From Monomorium pharaonis (Eukaryota > Arthropoda > Insecta > Hymenoptera > Formicidae): a stretch of DNA of 64,000 nt. The DNA lies in NCBI RefSeq assembly GCF_013373865.1, contig NC_050468.1, positions 14,405,496 to 14,469,495 of the forward strand, written 5' to 3'. Position numbers and translations under genes: made by a program. The notes beneath the pieces were generated by a model. That model was not told the origin of the DNA. It saw only the letters and a list, made by a program, of their open reading frames with translations, and ran no database searches. Numbering within the stretch: position 1 is the first letter of the stretch; every line of letters starts with the position of its first letter. This document shows, piece after piece, positions 23,901 to 37,322 of the stretch.

Positions 23901-24660
23901 TCGCAACCCTTTCAAAAGTAGAAGATGATGAGGGGCGGTAGGGATTGGATGCGGAAGGGTGGCTGGACGTGAGGTGGATGAGAGTGGAACGCGGCGGGGA
24001 CAGCGAAACGAGGACGCGAGAGGAAGGAAAGATGTCGAAGAAGAAGGAGAAGACCAGACGGAAAGGAGGAGGAGGAGGAGAGGAGGAACGTCGAGAAAGA
24101 AAAGAAGGAGTTAGGGTTAGGGTCAGGTTAGGGGTTGGAGGAGCAATAAGGAATTATTGCGGTACGATCGACAAACGGCGACTACGTGGCCGCACTACGG
24201 AAGATTCTCTCCGGCCGAGCGACTTTCCTTCCACCGTCGCCTCTCCTTTCCGCTTCTCTTCTCTCTTCTTTCCCGTGCTCCGTTGGACTTCCGCTCTCGC
24301 GTCATGCCGTACCATCCGTACAGCCTCACCCATGAAACCTTCCAGACTCGTCAATATGTAATGTTCGAAAACCCGCGCGCGCGCTACGCCACCCTCGTCC
24401 GGCCGTTCTACGTGGAATAGAAGATTCTGTCCGACCTTGTATATTTCAGTGGACGCGCCGAGCAAACCGCGGTGGGACAGGTCGACCCTGTAAATACACG
24501 ATACTCCACGATTCTTGATACGGGAACCGATATGATTATGGGCAAATGTCTTTGCTTCGGTACTGCGGACATGCATGCGGAATCTTTTATGACTATCGCG
24601 TGTACCTGTTTGAAAATGTTGACGGTATTCGAGTATTACGCAAAAAATGTCGCTCAACTT
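23901..24660. other. Purine-rich to mixed DNA
   Basis: GGA-rich and telomere-like repeats at 24060-24140, then overlapping plus and minus frames (167 codons on minus at 24154-24657) with no recognised domain. The minus frame is unusually long for the window, but coding is unsupported. Confidence 0.4.
24111..24134 (+). repeat. Short telomere-like TTAGGG/TTAGG repeats
   Basis: ttagggttagggtcaggtta followed by gggg: two exact TTAGGG units and a third degenerate one. Insect telomeres are usually TTAGG, so this may be a tiny interstitial remnant or slippage within the purine-rich tract that precedes it (GGA repeats near 24066-24085). Confidence 0.4.
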
Positions 24661-26150
24661 TAGACACTCTGTAAATTAAACATTTTTTAAATTTAAATTT
24701 GAAATTAATAGCGTGTACTATTTGCAAATGATTATAAGGCTCGGATGCATCAATATTAGTTTCAAGCAAGAGACTTGAAGCCTATGTTTATCTTTATCTT
24801 TCTCTCTAAATAAATAAAGACACATATTTAAGTCTCGCTTAAAGTTAATATGATGCTCATGCAACCAAACCTTAGGGCTTTACGTTTTACATTACAGTCG
24901 TCAATTTAATTTTCAGCATATCAGATATTCATATCAGATTATAAGTAGGCGAATGCAATAAGGGTCGTAGGTATTTATTGGACTAACCTGCAACGTGTTC
25001 GACGCTAAAAATACTCAGCGATACGCCCTCGACAAAGTTTTATCGATGCATCTGTTTTGTTTGTCGAGGAAAATCCAGTTTGTCGTCGTCGTCGTCGTCG
25101 TCGGCGTCGTCGCGCAAAACCAATTTCGTCTCCGCCTTCGGGGCCTCCATATCGGGGCGTACATTAAGCGGCGGCGTGCAGGCGAGCTCGATTTATCAAC
25201 GCTTCGTAAAGCCTCCTTCCTCAACGGGCAGCGTCGGTTTCCGTTCTTGTTGATAAGAATACGAATAAATAAACGGCCGCGTCGGCGTACTGCGCGCACG
25301 TTAGGTCATCGTCAATTATCAAGCGACAGACACTAACAGAAACCTCATTAACGCTTCCGCGATTAGAATTTACAATTACCGCGGATTACCATCTCCAATG
25401 TTTCTTCATTTTCCCAGACGGAGATTTTACTCCGTCGCCGTCACGAAGCCCGACGTACCGTATCGTCGTAGGCGGGCACCATGTGCGCGTCGCCGCGTGA
25501 TTGCGTCGGCTCTCCTCGGCGGTAAATTGAAAAATTATGCGTGTACGCCGATGTTGCAGCCTTCGGCTCCAGCGGCGATACGTCGATGGAAAATAATATG
25601 ACGTGCGTGCACACTCGCTCAGCCGCAGCTGCGAGCGAGTGGATTCGCATTTCCTGCCCGACACGACGGAGGGAAGGTAGTGCCACGTTCGTGGAACGAG
25701 CGAATCGTCGCAGCCGCCGCTGCCGCCGCGCCGCGCGTTCCTACAATCGTGGATAGCGATTTCCTTCTTTTCCCTCTTCCACTTCACGTTGAATAGCCCA
25801 GAGGACGCGAGCGCGCACCTAGCTTTGCGCGCGGTTCATTACCTATGAATGCACGAGCTCCGCACGCCGGTCGCGTAATGGGATGCGCCGCATGACGCGC
25901 GTCGTTTCCAAGCGGATGCCAAATTCTAATGCGCGAATGCAAATCTCGCGCGCGAGGAACGTAACGCGAGGAACTTAACTCCTCGGCTTCCCGAAGGTTG
26001 CCTCGGCGATTATCGTCTTCACACGTTCTCGCTCTTCTGCCGCTTCTTATCTGACGTTTCTTTAATTTGTAACCACGAAGGGGCGCACAGCCTTGTAAAT
26101 CGCGATAAAACGGCGTCATCGTGATCGGTTGGATTTTAAAATTTGGCACG
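24661..26150. other. AT-rich, then CpG-rich DNA
   Basis: The CpG-rich part (25080-26100) contains the GTC array and arginine-rich chance frames on both strands. No gene is recognised. Confidence 0.5.
25082..25112 (+). repeat. (GTC)7 microsatellite
   Basis: Seven perfect GTC units, then GGCGTCGTCG. Confidence 0.95.
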
Positions 26151-28300
26151 TGCATTATAATATATTCCGATTTGACGACCGACAGGTGTTGTCTTTACTA
26201 TTCTAACGATATGACGGACGATGGATGATGGCTTCTCTATGGTCATAGCTGTAGCCAACGTGAAGGATTATTCATACCGATGCGCGCATACATATGTATG
26301 AAGTGGGGAGCATCTATCGGCATTAAAATTTGCCGTAGTCTGCCCCTATGTTGCGTCAGATGTGCGGGGCAACAATATACGAAATGATTTGGCCGGCAAG
26401 GGGAATGAATTGTGAATCTAGGTTTTAATTGAGGCAAGGGCGTGACATAACGCGATCCATGGAGACAGAATGACGCATACGTGCGTGAACGGTTTCACAA
26501 AATTCAGAATGATCGACAGGACGGCGATTAAATGTCGATGAACGTTGACAGTGTTGTTGTGTTACGTATTAAGTGCGGCTAGGATTTAAAATGTCAAAAC
26601 TGGATGTTCTTTTCATAAAGTAGACAAAAGCAGCGCTTAACCTTGCTATAGAATGGACGCTGTGATAAATGAATTAAGAGTTTAGCAATTTTAGGTGCGA
26701 TTCGAAACATTTATCGGTTTGTACGAAAGTCTACGTTGTAAACATTTATTATTTCGTAAAAAAAATTTATTGGTCAAACTTTTTTCTACATTTTATTTCA
26801 CGAAATTTATTAATTAGAAATACGCTAATCTCGATACACGTGTACAATTTCAAAATTTAAACAGAAAATCTGTTCAGTTGTAGAATTACTCTGTAATGAT
26901 GCTTATTTCGTTTCTGTTTTGTCAAGTTTTACGAAAACGTTTACGCGCGGACGGAAAGAAAGCGCGCGTTTTGCGATGGGCATATGTATGACCGGGTAGT
27001 GCCAGACGAGCGAAGTTTAGGGCAGTAACGTTTGCGAAGGGATGATAATGTAGCCTGGTGAGGCTCGTATAGCCCGAGACCGCGCTGGAACAATGCCTTA
27101 TCGAGCAACATTGTCTACCGGCGGGTGAGTCGGGGAGTTGAGCGTGTGCAGGATGGAGAGATATATACGATATGCAGAAGGAGAGAGAGAGAGAGGCAGA
27201 GAAGCGAGATGAGGGGGTGGTGCGGTGGGCTACGAGAGATGCACGGGGGTTTGAGCATTTCGAGGTTATCTCGTGCATGGCGTACACACATTGTCCGTTT
27301 CTACACAAGGTCGGCGTAGAGACGTTGCGGTCTTCCGATCAAATTGGATCTACTGAGAGAGTTCGGAGTATCGGGTTGACCACAACGGCGCAAATCCACG
27401 GACGACCACGAAATATTCCGTGGCCGCAATCCCACCCCGCGATTCATCCCGCCTCCTCTTTCCTCCCTCTCCCCCCCCCCCCCGTATCTTTTCGCCGTAC
27501 CCCGAAATGCAGATCGTTGCCCCGTCGCGCTCCGAGATTTTATATTTCTAATTTTGTCTCGACACGTGCGAATTAAGGTTTTTTACCGCGGGAAGATGGA
27601 AATTTCGAAGTACGGAGCGAGTACGCTTTGCAAATTGGCGGATTGACTTTTAAAATATGAATTATTATTGTACCAGGGATCACATTGACTTCTGCAAAAG
27701 CACCTTTCTAAAGCTTCTGTGAGAAGAATTTTTTGAGGGAAAACCATTATTATGAATGTCTCATTTTGTTGTTTGAGATATCACAGCTTTCATGCAGTCA
27801 ATTAAATGTATTAATCAGAGGTCTGTGTATAAGAATGCTTTCCAAGCAGATATGAGAGACACAGAAAACAAGTACTCGTGTAGACTCGTAAAAAAAAAGT
27901 CGCGAGTATCTCGCTTGGATAACGAACAAATTGAAAGTTCGTTTCGATTATCTCGTGTCGAGTTGTATTTAGAACGACGAGTGAATCACACTTAATCAAG
28001 AACGATCCCCGCGAAGAGCGCGGGGAATCGATCGCTTTCCGTTTTTCATTCTGTTACATTCAGACACCACCGAGTGGCCCGACGAGTGTTATCGATGAAA
28101 CGGAGAACGCCAGAGACAATTCAAGGATGATAGCCGTTTTCGATAGCCTTCCAGTTCTGTTTTTCATCGAGGCTTCCAATTTTTTTCTCATTAGTTACGC
28201 CACGAAATAACGAGCTATGGTGACGTCGCTTCATTTCCATAGTTGCAAATCGGCACACGGCAATGTACACATGTATTCTTCACGGAGAATCATCGACTAA
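26151..28300. other. Mixed non-coding DNA
   Basis: AT-rich at 26690-26900 and 27600-28000, GC-richer between. A small GA patch at 27180 and the C13 run are the only repeats. No gene is recognised. Confidence 0.55.
27471..27483 (+). repeat. C13 homopolymer
   Basis: Thirteen C following a CT-rich stretch. Confidence 0.95.
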
Positions 28301-29090
28301 AAATAAAAATATTGGCCAATTATGCGTAGGCCGATACTCTTTTCGAAGATGACTCGTCGATAGCGAGTGTTCGACTATCGTATTACGAGTCGCTTTGCCT
28401 CGCCTCGAGGCGAGGAACGGCCCTCGACGGGAACGGGTGTTAGCCAGAGAGTCTGTAGGAAGGCGCGTGACGCGCAAGGTAGCCTCGAGCAACGCCTCCG
28501 GAGGGTGTTTCTCACCTCCTCCCTTGTCCGCACAACCCCTCGTACTCAAAGTGCTAATGAGTGTCGCCTCGTAAGCCAATTAATACTCCCCCACCCACTC
28601 ATCCTACCGAGAGGTAGCTTGCGAACGAGCAAAATGCAGGAGACTGAGAGGCAGGAGTAGAAGCGGGGGAGGGAGGATTCGGCAGAGAGAGGTAGGCAAG
28701 TCGCTCTCTTGGAAAGCTAGGACCCCGTACCTACTACATGACCAGAATACCCCACGGATTTGGTATGCCGGCCACGCCTGACCGCCGCACACCACCTCCT
28801 CGTCAAGTGAACTCCGGCGTAAGGCGCTACCAAGCCACCCCTGCACACCGCCATCCTCGCCACCTCCGCGCCGACCGCCCGGCCGAATCTCCCGGAACCT
28901 CCTAGCACCTTCGGCGCCTCCGCCGCCACCTCGCGCTACTCACGCCTATACCTAGGCGGCGACTTCTTGAGGAGCGTGGCGACAGGGTGTGTGTATAAGT
29001 GGGTAGATCGCAGCACACACCGCCCAAGCCTTCCTGCGTACTTTGAGAGGCGTCCGTGGTACTCCGTGGAGCGTACGCCAGCGCGGCGAC

Positions 29091-29136
29091 GTTACTTCTT
29101 ACTTAAAGACGCCGAGGACTTATGACGCGCACGTGA
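29091..29136. repeat. 46-bp dispersed repeat, copy A
   Basis: Matches 29626-29671 ungapped at 41 of 46 positions. It begins gttacttcttacttaaag and ends acgtga. Flanking sequence is not similar, so the duplicated unit is short. The direct repeat lies in a GC-rich block and its function is unknown. Confidence 0.85.
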
Positions 29137-29625
29137 ACGGAGTTTCAGAGACGGTGCCGAGTCAGCTCGGGACGGAGGCGGAAACTTTACGCGATCGCCG
29201 GACAACGCCGGAGAACGTCCCCGGCCAGAATTTTTTGGGTCAGCTCCGATTGAGCGCCGTAAGCGCTGGGGGGTTTTACGAGATCGAGAGGGTGGACCTC
29301 GGGTGAGATACGCGTACACGGGCACTTCTTTGACATAGACCGACGGCGGAGGTGTTCCGGCGTAAATTTACGAGCTGCAGTGTCGCGCAATTGATTGCGT
29401 CAGCTTCTCGTTGGGATAAAAAGAATTTGGAACAACAGAGATACTATTATTACCTTGTAACTTCTTGCACGTGCAGTCGCAAGTTTTTTTAACATTTCAC
29501 GCTCGGTATTAACGTTACCGCCAATCTCGCTCCTCCTCGGCAGTCCTCGTGATAAATCGTATATACGTAGACGAGCGCGAGATACTTAGGGACACGAGTA
29601 CACGGAATAGCGGGGACGGCATGGT

Positions 29626-29671
29626 GTTACTTCTTACTTAAAGGCACGAAGGACTTATGACGCGTACGTGA
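29626..29671. repeat. 46-bp dispersed repeat, copy B
   Basis: Second copy of the motif at 29091-29136, in the same orientation and 535 bp downstream. On the minus strand both copies read RHKS....LSKK before a stop, the two middle residues differing. No known protein is recognised. Confidence 0.85.
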
Positions 29672-30120
29672 CAGAATTGTAGACTCGGGCTCTCGGCTCT
29701 TCCAGCGAGCGAGCGAGCGAGCAAGCTCGGGCAAAGTCTCTGAGTGCTGGTAAACGCGCGCGCGAGACCATAGCTTTTGGGATGCTGCTTTCTTCTTCTT
29801 CCGTCTCTTACTTAGCTCGTTGTCCCATCCCCACTCGATTCGCCCTCCTTCCCCTTCCATCCGTTAGCAGACGTAGCGACAATAAAGTTACAGAGAGGGT
29901 CGCAGAGTTCGCGGGAAATTGAAGTTTCACGCGACAAATTGTCGACGGACTGCCGTCCTCCCGCATGACGAACTTTCTAATCGTGCCCATGGTACGTGGA
30001 TAGTACTTGAAACGGTTCTTGATGCCGGCCGAAGCGGCCAGGACGAAGGCACTCGACCGCTAGAACGAGGAAGTGTGGTTATTGAGGAAAGAAACGGAAT
30101 TACTCTTTGAAAAGGAACGT

Positions 30121-33060
30121 CAGTTGTCATATAAAATGTAACATTTATTGCTATGAACTGTAAAGAGTTTATTATTTTTTTTTTAAGACTGAAAATGAAT
30201 GAAAGATTATTAATTGTTGCAATTTTTTAGTTCGTGAAGTTAAATATCCATTTAGATGATTTTGGGCCAAATTTACTTGTTTGGATGTTAATAAAAAAAG
30301 CAGGATTAAATTTTCTATTTTTTACAACTTAAAACTCAGAGATATTTTTGAAATAAAATAACATTTGTAGTTAAATAAAATTTTATGTTTGTCTATTCTC
30401 GGTGAATGAAACGCGCTGTTTTTCGTACTTCCCTACGTTTTGGTCGATTAGTTTGCACCATTCGCGACAGTCGAGCAAAGTATTGAGTTTGCATTCGTTA
30501 TAATGCCTGCGGGGTTTATCAAGTGGGCGAAGCCAAATTAAATGTTGCCTTTTGACGTGTCTCTTCACATTGTTCAGTTAGGTTTAGCCGCTGGTATTGC
30601 TTTTTCAATCGCAAAGGGCAATTGCAGCTTTTTACTGTGACCAAATAAAAGTGGTTTTTATTCTATTAACGATATAAATAGATCTAACATAGCTGATACT
30701 TTAATATTTTATGTTCCATCTGCAACTTAAAATTAAAATAAATTCGTACGATTTTACTATCTGGGAAGTTTCGCGTGTACTCGATTTAATTCTCATCATT
30801 GAATAAAAGTATCGATTTCGTATCGACGGAAATACCAGCAGCAGCGGAGGCGTATCAGCTAAATGTCACATATTACCATATTTCTAGTTTTTCGCTTAGT
30901 TCATCGTGTGTTTGATACGATGTAGCGCAAAAATGTAAAAATAAAATATCAAACGCGGTCGTGTTCATATTTAACTGAATGGGAAGCGCATTAACCACGT
31001 CATCATTCGATTATTATTGCATGGCACCTACGTCTCTCTTTCCGTATTTCTCATTAACCTTTCCTCGTTACGTGTCAGCCTACAGTATCTCTATTTAGCC
31101 GAATTACATTTATGGAGCCTGATCCTGTGCAGAATGATGGATCGTATACCACTGCGGCTGGTCGTCTTTGTAGTTTACGAGCGGTGCGAGCTGATCCGAT
31201 TAGGTTCAGGTCGAATTTGGTCGAATTAGGCATCTATTTCGACCCTCCTTGATTGCGAGGCTTGCCACTATATTATTTATCGTCGTGGACCGCATTACTC
31301 GGCTGCAACCCGGTGTTATATACACGATAGACAACCTCAGCCGACTTATGTCGATGAGCTTTTCCCGTTTATCCCAAATCGATCAAGCTTTTTACGAGCT
31401 AATTTTCATTTCTACAAACGATAATTTGTATTTGTATTTGTACTTTCACAAATCTCTATGTCATTCTTTCGACGAGGAATGAATAAACCAGAGATACGAG
31501 GATTACCGTAAATTACACGTTACATACGGTTAAGATATTGGCGTAAATAAACGTTGCTTTGCGTTGAAGAAATAATGATACAGTTGTTACTTGGATTAGT
31601 TGTTTGTGCCGCGTTTACGCAGAGCGGTGCGAGTAATTCGCAGCTCGCTACAAATGGGGCCGGGCATTATGTTTACCTTTATGGCGCTGGGGCGTTACGC
31701 TCTCTTTGGATCTCGAGATAGGTGCTCGTATCTCCGCCGCCGCTCGTCCAAATTACATTTACGGCGTCCGTCCGTCGTGTGTACAAATGACGAAAGCCAT
31801 ACCGGCGACATCTCTCTCCGGCTTTCTCCGTGGTCTCCGGTGCGGCGCGGTACAGCGGTATATACGGTCTGGTTTACGAGCGGCATGTGCCGCCGGTCGA
31901 ATTAGGCTTCTGGCGCGCGGCACCTGCCGAACCGTTCCGCATTGTCATGCGAGGCGCTCCCTATAAACCGAGATTGCCGAGGGATCGAAAGTTATGGCCG
32001 GTCGTCTTTCCTTCCTCTCCTCCCCCCCCCCCCCACTCTTTCGTTTCTCCGCGTGCGTCTACGCTATTGCCGCTACCGTCGTTCTCCGCGTGTCTGTTCT
32101 TTTTTCCCTTTTTCCTCGGTATCTTCCTCGCGGCCTATGAGGGAACGTACGGCTGACGGCGGACTTGTACTACCTTACCCTTTTTCCTCCATGACTCTCC
32201 CGCTCTCCTCCCTTCGCGCGAACGGGGTTCCTCCTTTTCTTCGATCGCATTTGGATATCGCGGCATAAACTATCCCCTTGTCCCGTGCACTTACCCCCTT
32301 TCCCTGTATGCCCCCTCACTCGAGATTGTTCGGAGAAAACGAATTCCATTTTCTTCGGTAAGACCCTGGTGTACTCGAGAACTTTTGGATTCTGCTTCTA
32401 CTATCCTATTGTTGTTTGGCGATTTGAAAGGATCAGTGCTATCCATGCATTGCTTTTCTGATATTTTTCTGTTTTGCATAAAATCATGAACGAGATTTTC
32501 GAAATCGCTGTTCAACCGGAGGTCTCCAGATATCTCGCGATTTGACATGTCGACGGTTTTATCATCTCCATGCGCGTAGTGTCGTAAGTCAGATGGTTTT
32601 ATTAACACTGACGTAATCAAGGTACGAATGTACGCAATCAGGGAAGCGTGTTGCCAGGTCAATAACACAGGTGCAGATGCAGTGGAAGCGCGTAGAGGGA
32701 GAAAGAGGAGGATAGTTAGCAAGTAATTTGTTGAAGATAGAGCGCCGACAAATCGAAGGTAAATGCGGTAGAACAATCGCGACGGAACCGCGTGCGTCTG
32801 ACGGTCCTGCTGGCGCCGTTACAACCACCCTTTCTCTCTGTGTACTGCGGAGTCTCGTGGAAGTCGTCGGAGTAGTCTCCTGGAGATCGAAGTAGGCCTC
32901 GCGACTGGGGGAGACGGCTCTTCCGTCGCTGACAGAAACACAAGACGGACAGTAAGGAAACGCCGCGGCTCGAATCGGTTGTGCCTGACGGCCCGTTTGG
33001 ATCGCAATATTCTCGTCGCATCTGGCAAAAATTTAAACAGCCGAGACCATACGTGCTGTT
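30121..33060. other. AT-rich, then CpG-rich DNA
   Basis: 30121-31000 is AT-rich; 31600-33030 is CpG-rich with a C13 run and overlapping frames on both strands, including a 161-codon minus frame at 32291-32776 with no known domain. Confidence 0.5.
32022..32034 (+). repeat. C13 homopolymer
   Basis: Thirteen C in a pyrimidine-rich flank. Confidence 0.95.
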
Positions 33061-34042
33061 ATCTCCTTTGCGAGCAAACCTCGCAAAGTCGAAGATAAAG
33101 AGTGGCTTTGTTAATTATCAGAAAAATAGCGCACGAGATTTTAATTAAAAATTTTATTTACTTTTCGATAATCTTTCTCTCGATTATGTATATACAAATT
33201 TTATATGAATGTTCCTTAATTACAATGCGCGATATAAATTATCCAAAGAGGATATTTAAATTTTCATGCAAAATTGAGGAGAGAGAATGAACGAGGCACC
33301 AAATATGGAATGGAAGCAAAGCGGAACGAACGTTGCCAGACGTAGGATCAAGGAAAGATATTCTGTCTAAGGAACCGACGAAGCAATTCGTACTAACTGC
33401 TCTTTTCCCTCGGTTCTCTTTACTAGTCTGTTAGGCGCGTGCCTATATCTCTGAACTAGCTACGGTTTCTGTCTCCGCCATCTACGTCCGCTTCTCTCGC
33501 CTTTTGGCATTTGCGGATTGCTCTTTTTCATCGTTCTTTAATTTGCATGAGTTATTTCGTGAGTTTTAAATGCCGCGTTCGCTTCTATTTTGCGCGCACT
33601 CTTTCTCTCTCTCTCTCTTTCTTTTTTCCGAGATGGCTGCAGATGTATAAAGTGCAATTTAAATTTATGCATATTACGATGTTATATATTTAAATTCTGA
33701 TATCACGCTTTCCTTGTTATTTACGATGCCGATGCTGATGTTTGTTTGCAGTATGGAAATGAAGAGACGTAGAAGAATGGTTTGGTCACAAACGGGGAAA
33801 AATTAATATGTGCAATATATATCGATTCGCTTCGAATGGATAAGTTTCGTATTTTTCGATATAGTGAAACAGAATTAGAAATAACAGATAAAAATGTTAT
33901 ATTTTTATTTTGTTATTTTTTTATTACTTATATGTAAATTTTTCTTTATGTAGTTTATAACGTGTTATTGAATCCATTATGCATTAATCTTTTTTTCACA
34001 TATTATTAATAATATTTGTAATTTTTATTTTTTTGGCATTAT

Positions 34043-34097
<55 letters not shown>

Positions 34098-34343
34098 CAG
34101 ACTATTTTCTATAATAATTTACCATAATAATTTAATGTTTCAGAATTTAACATATGTAATATATTGCTTTGCACTAATATTTTATTGTAGTGTTTTTTTA
34201 AGTAAAAGCTTTTACCTCTTGGATAGAATTGAGAGTTTTCATTTTTCAAAGTACGAGAAGCATTATTCATCAAGTAGCGCCAGCACGGATTCAGTCCCGG
34301 TCGTATTCGACCGATAGTTGCGGTTCATTAATATCGACGTAAC
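33061..34343. other. AT-rich DNA with an AG array
   Basis: No feature beyond the microsatellite at 34044-34092 is recognised. Confidence 0.6.
34044..34092 (+). repeat. (AG)n microsatellite
   Basis: About 24 perfect units within AT-rich DNA. Confidence 0.95.
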
Positions 34344-36257
34344 ATGTCGGAATTCGGTGGAATGCATGCCTCACGTCGAGTTTGTGGCGGGCAAGTAATT
34401 CAACGCCGATGGAACGCTCGCGCTAAGAAGACTCAATATCGAAGAAGTTATACCGCGTGTAACGTTTCTTGCTTGCTAGCTGTTTCTTCCCTTGCCAGGA
34501 TCCAGCGAGAAAGCGATAAGCGATTTTGGTAATTTTATCGTTTGGTCGTTCTAGTCCGCGAGCTTAATCTAACGTACTTACGAACGAATAGACATTACGT
34601 AGTTTACGAAATTCTAAAAATCAAGACGCCAAATAATATAAAGCGATTGGCACGGCAAATAATTGAGAAACGAGAATTTAATTTTTTATTTGAAAATGAA
34701 AACAATGGCTGATAGAATTGCATCTGTATGCGCCGTTTCTTCAACTTATCCTCCATGACTAAGGAACCAAGAGTCTTCTTCGCCACATAGAATCTGTTAT
34801 TCGCTCTCAGATCTCGCGGCTCAGATGAAAACTCTTCCTCTCTCTTTTTCTCCTTCATCCTTTGTCCCTGATTCAAAGGCCGGAGTAATCAGATTTGAGT
34901 TTTGCAAACTTGATTGGCCCGCGCTCGGTCCCGGGGCTACGGCGAATTTTATTACGGGCACACAAACGACAGGCATGACGACGAAACGAAAATTCTTCTT
35001 TCGGCCAGCGTGCGATTCGATGGGGATAACGATGGAAATAATGATCGAAAATGAAAAAAAAAGCAGCATTTCACGCCACGTTCAATTATGTCGTGGTATA
35101 ACTTCGGAAAATGTATTTATAAGGAATATTAGATAAAAATCTTTGACACTAAATAAATGTATGAGATAATAAATAAATCAGAAGTAAAGAGACGTGTGCT
35201 GAAGATAAATGAAAGATATTAATTGTTAAATAGCATCAGCCTGCAAGTTGAAATCTTGCTTAATACCTGCTGCAAATTGGATAAACCACAAAGATAATAT
35301 TTTTATTTATACTTCATTAATTTAATATCCTAATCTCGAGAGGAAAGATTCATGACGGAATGCATATCCACCGGTACAGAAGCAAATTCTCTTGCTTTTC
35401 CCCGCGGGCTGTTCCATCGTCCTTCTTCGTTCCCTTTTTTTTTTCTTCTTTTCTCTACCTCCGCTTATTTTCAGCTTCTCCGCCGCGCTCCGATTCGCTT
35501 TCGTGCGCGAAACGTACGCTTGGCAGGTCGGATTTCGTCCGTCTCGCGGAAAACGACCTCCTGATTGCTGAGAAGACATCTTCCGCCGGTGTCCTCGGAG
35601 TTCTCCGTTTTCGGGCTTTTCCTTCGTCCTCCTCCGAGGAAAAGGATTCTTACAGCCGACGATGAACATGCTCGGTCGAACGCGTATTTCGTCCACCGAG
35701 AGTAGAAACGACCTGAGAATCTGAGAAGACGAGCGTAGATAGGGCAACCGTATCGGCAGGCGAAAGCGATGTTCTCCCGAGGTTTATCGAGAAACGTCGC
35801 TCGTTTATCGACGACTGCTATCGCCGCCGGCCGCTCAGGAATACAATTTCGAGAGCCGGGACACCGGTGGCGAATAATTTCGTCTCCCTTTTGCGTCACT
35901 CCTCACCGCGCGGGACTGCATTTTCACGCTCTCTCGCTTTCTATTCCGTAATTTTGATTTAGTATTATTTTGTTTTCTTTCCGGACTTTGTTCTATTTAC
36001 GAGTTTATGCATTTGTAGGTTTTAACGTGGACCGTTTTACCGAGTTGTATAAACTTTTTTCTTTTTTGCAATTTTTTTGAAGCAAGAGAAAATGCGTTCG
36101 TTACAAAATTTCAGAGTAAAAGTCTGTTAATATCCAAATTGGAAATTGGAATAAATTGAAAAGTGAGAATTTGTTGTTTATTGTTACGTATTGAAAGTTA
36201 ATTCAAAATTCTATTTTAGTTTTTATTTAAGGAAGACATTAAGTTTTATTTAAAATC

Positions 36258-36312
<55 letters not shown>

Positions 36313-36900
36313 TTACAGAGAGAGGCAAGAAAGAAAAAAATGTTTATTGAACACGCACAACTCGTATATTAATATTGTAAGTTATTGTAATATGGTACCA
36401 ACAGGATTAAGTTTGTATTATGCTAAGGAAAATGCTTTAACAATGTTGAGTCTTTAGAAGAAAGTAATCAATAAGTTTCAAGGTTCACGAGACTCCTTTG
36501 CTTGTTGATCGCTTTCTTAACTTGCCGGAGTTTGCGCCGAGTTTCTGAAACCGAACGCAAAATAGTTTACATTAATAAAACCATAATAAAACTCCTTACG
36601 AGCATTCCAAGAGTGATCTCCGTTTAACAGAATAGAATTATTAGCATTCTTCTATTAGGAAGAATCATCTTTCCATTAAGAAACCAAGGTTTCGAGCACA
36701 GTATAAATTATAAATGTATTACGAGTCGAGAGAGAAGCTGCAGCTCTTCAGCTAAATTGTAATATAATATAAGAATATAGCAAACAGCAATTAATTCGTG
36801 CATGCATGCATCAATAAATAATAATCATAGTTTAATTTTGCATATTGTCATCGTCCGCAGTTATGCCGCATCTATTAAATTACGCGATCCACGTTTTACA
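34344..36900. other. Mixed non-coding DNA
   Basis: CpG-rich patch at 35350-35930 with overlapping 101-142-codon chance frames. AT-rich from 35940, with the AG array at 36261 and a GCATGCATGCAT run near 36802. Confidence 0.5.
36261..36307 (+). repeat. (AG)n microsatellite
   Basis: About 23 perfect units, then AAAGAG and a second short GAGAGAG run. Confidence 0.95.
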
Positions 36901-37298
36901 TGACCTTCTGCTATTTTATTCGGTTCTGTATCATGATAAACGAAAAAACGTGGACGTTTTTACTTTAATCCGCACATAAATTTGGTCACAACGACCATCG
37001 CGTGTTAACCACGTTACCGAGTACGCAAAACAATACAAAAGTAGCCGAGATAATGGCGATATATTTCAGGACTTATATTCCTTCTCTCTTTGTTGCGATC
37101 CGCGATGTTAGAATCGTGCTGTCTTTCAATTATCGTGAGCCAGCCTCTTCCTCGCCTTCGATCCGAGGATATTTTCGTTCTCTCGATCTGCTCGCTCTTA
37201 AATTCTATTTCCCCCATTTTTCAGCGTTCCCTTGTCCTCCATTCCCGCGGGTAACGGGTGGGAAACAGGCACGGCCGTTTTTCGGCGGAGACGACGAT

Positions 37299-37322
37299 GT
37301 CGTCGTTGTCGTCGTCGTCGTC
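37299..37322 (+). repeat. (GTC)n microsatellite, imperfect
   Basis: GTC units with one GTT interruption. ACGACGAT immediately upstream could pair with it as a hairpin. Confidence 0.9.

Larger units (their letters stand above)
28301..30120. other. GC/CpG-rich block with the duplicated 46-bp motif
   Basis: Compositionally distinct from its flanks. Contains GTGTATAAGTGG near 28992, which resembles a TATA box but lacks a clear initiator, and GCGA repeats near 29705. Short frames only. Confidence 0.45.

Noticed and set aside
24154..24657. 167-codon minus-strand frame
   Set aside because: Contiguous, but no domain is recognised and the purine-rich flank explains its arginine/lysine/glutamate-rich end. 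A translated search would settle it.
28988..29030. Possible TATA-box promoter (GTGTATAAGTGG)
   Set aside because: No initiator or downstream element at the expected distance and no transcript-like exon.
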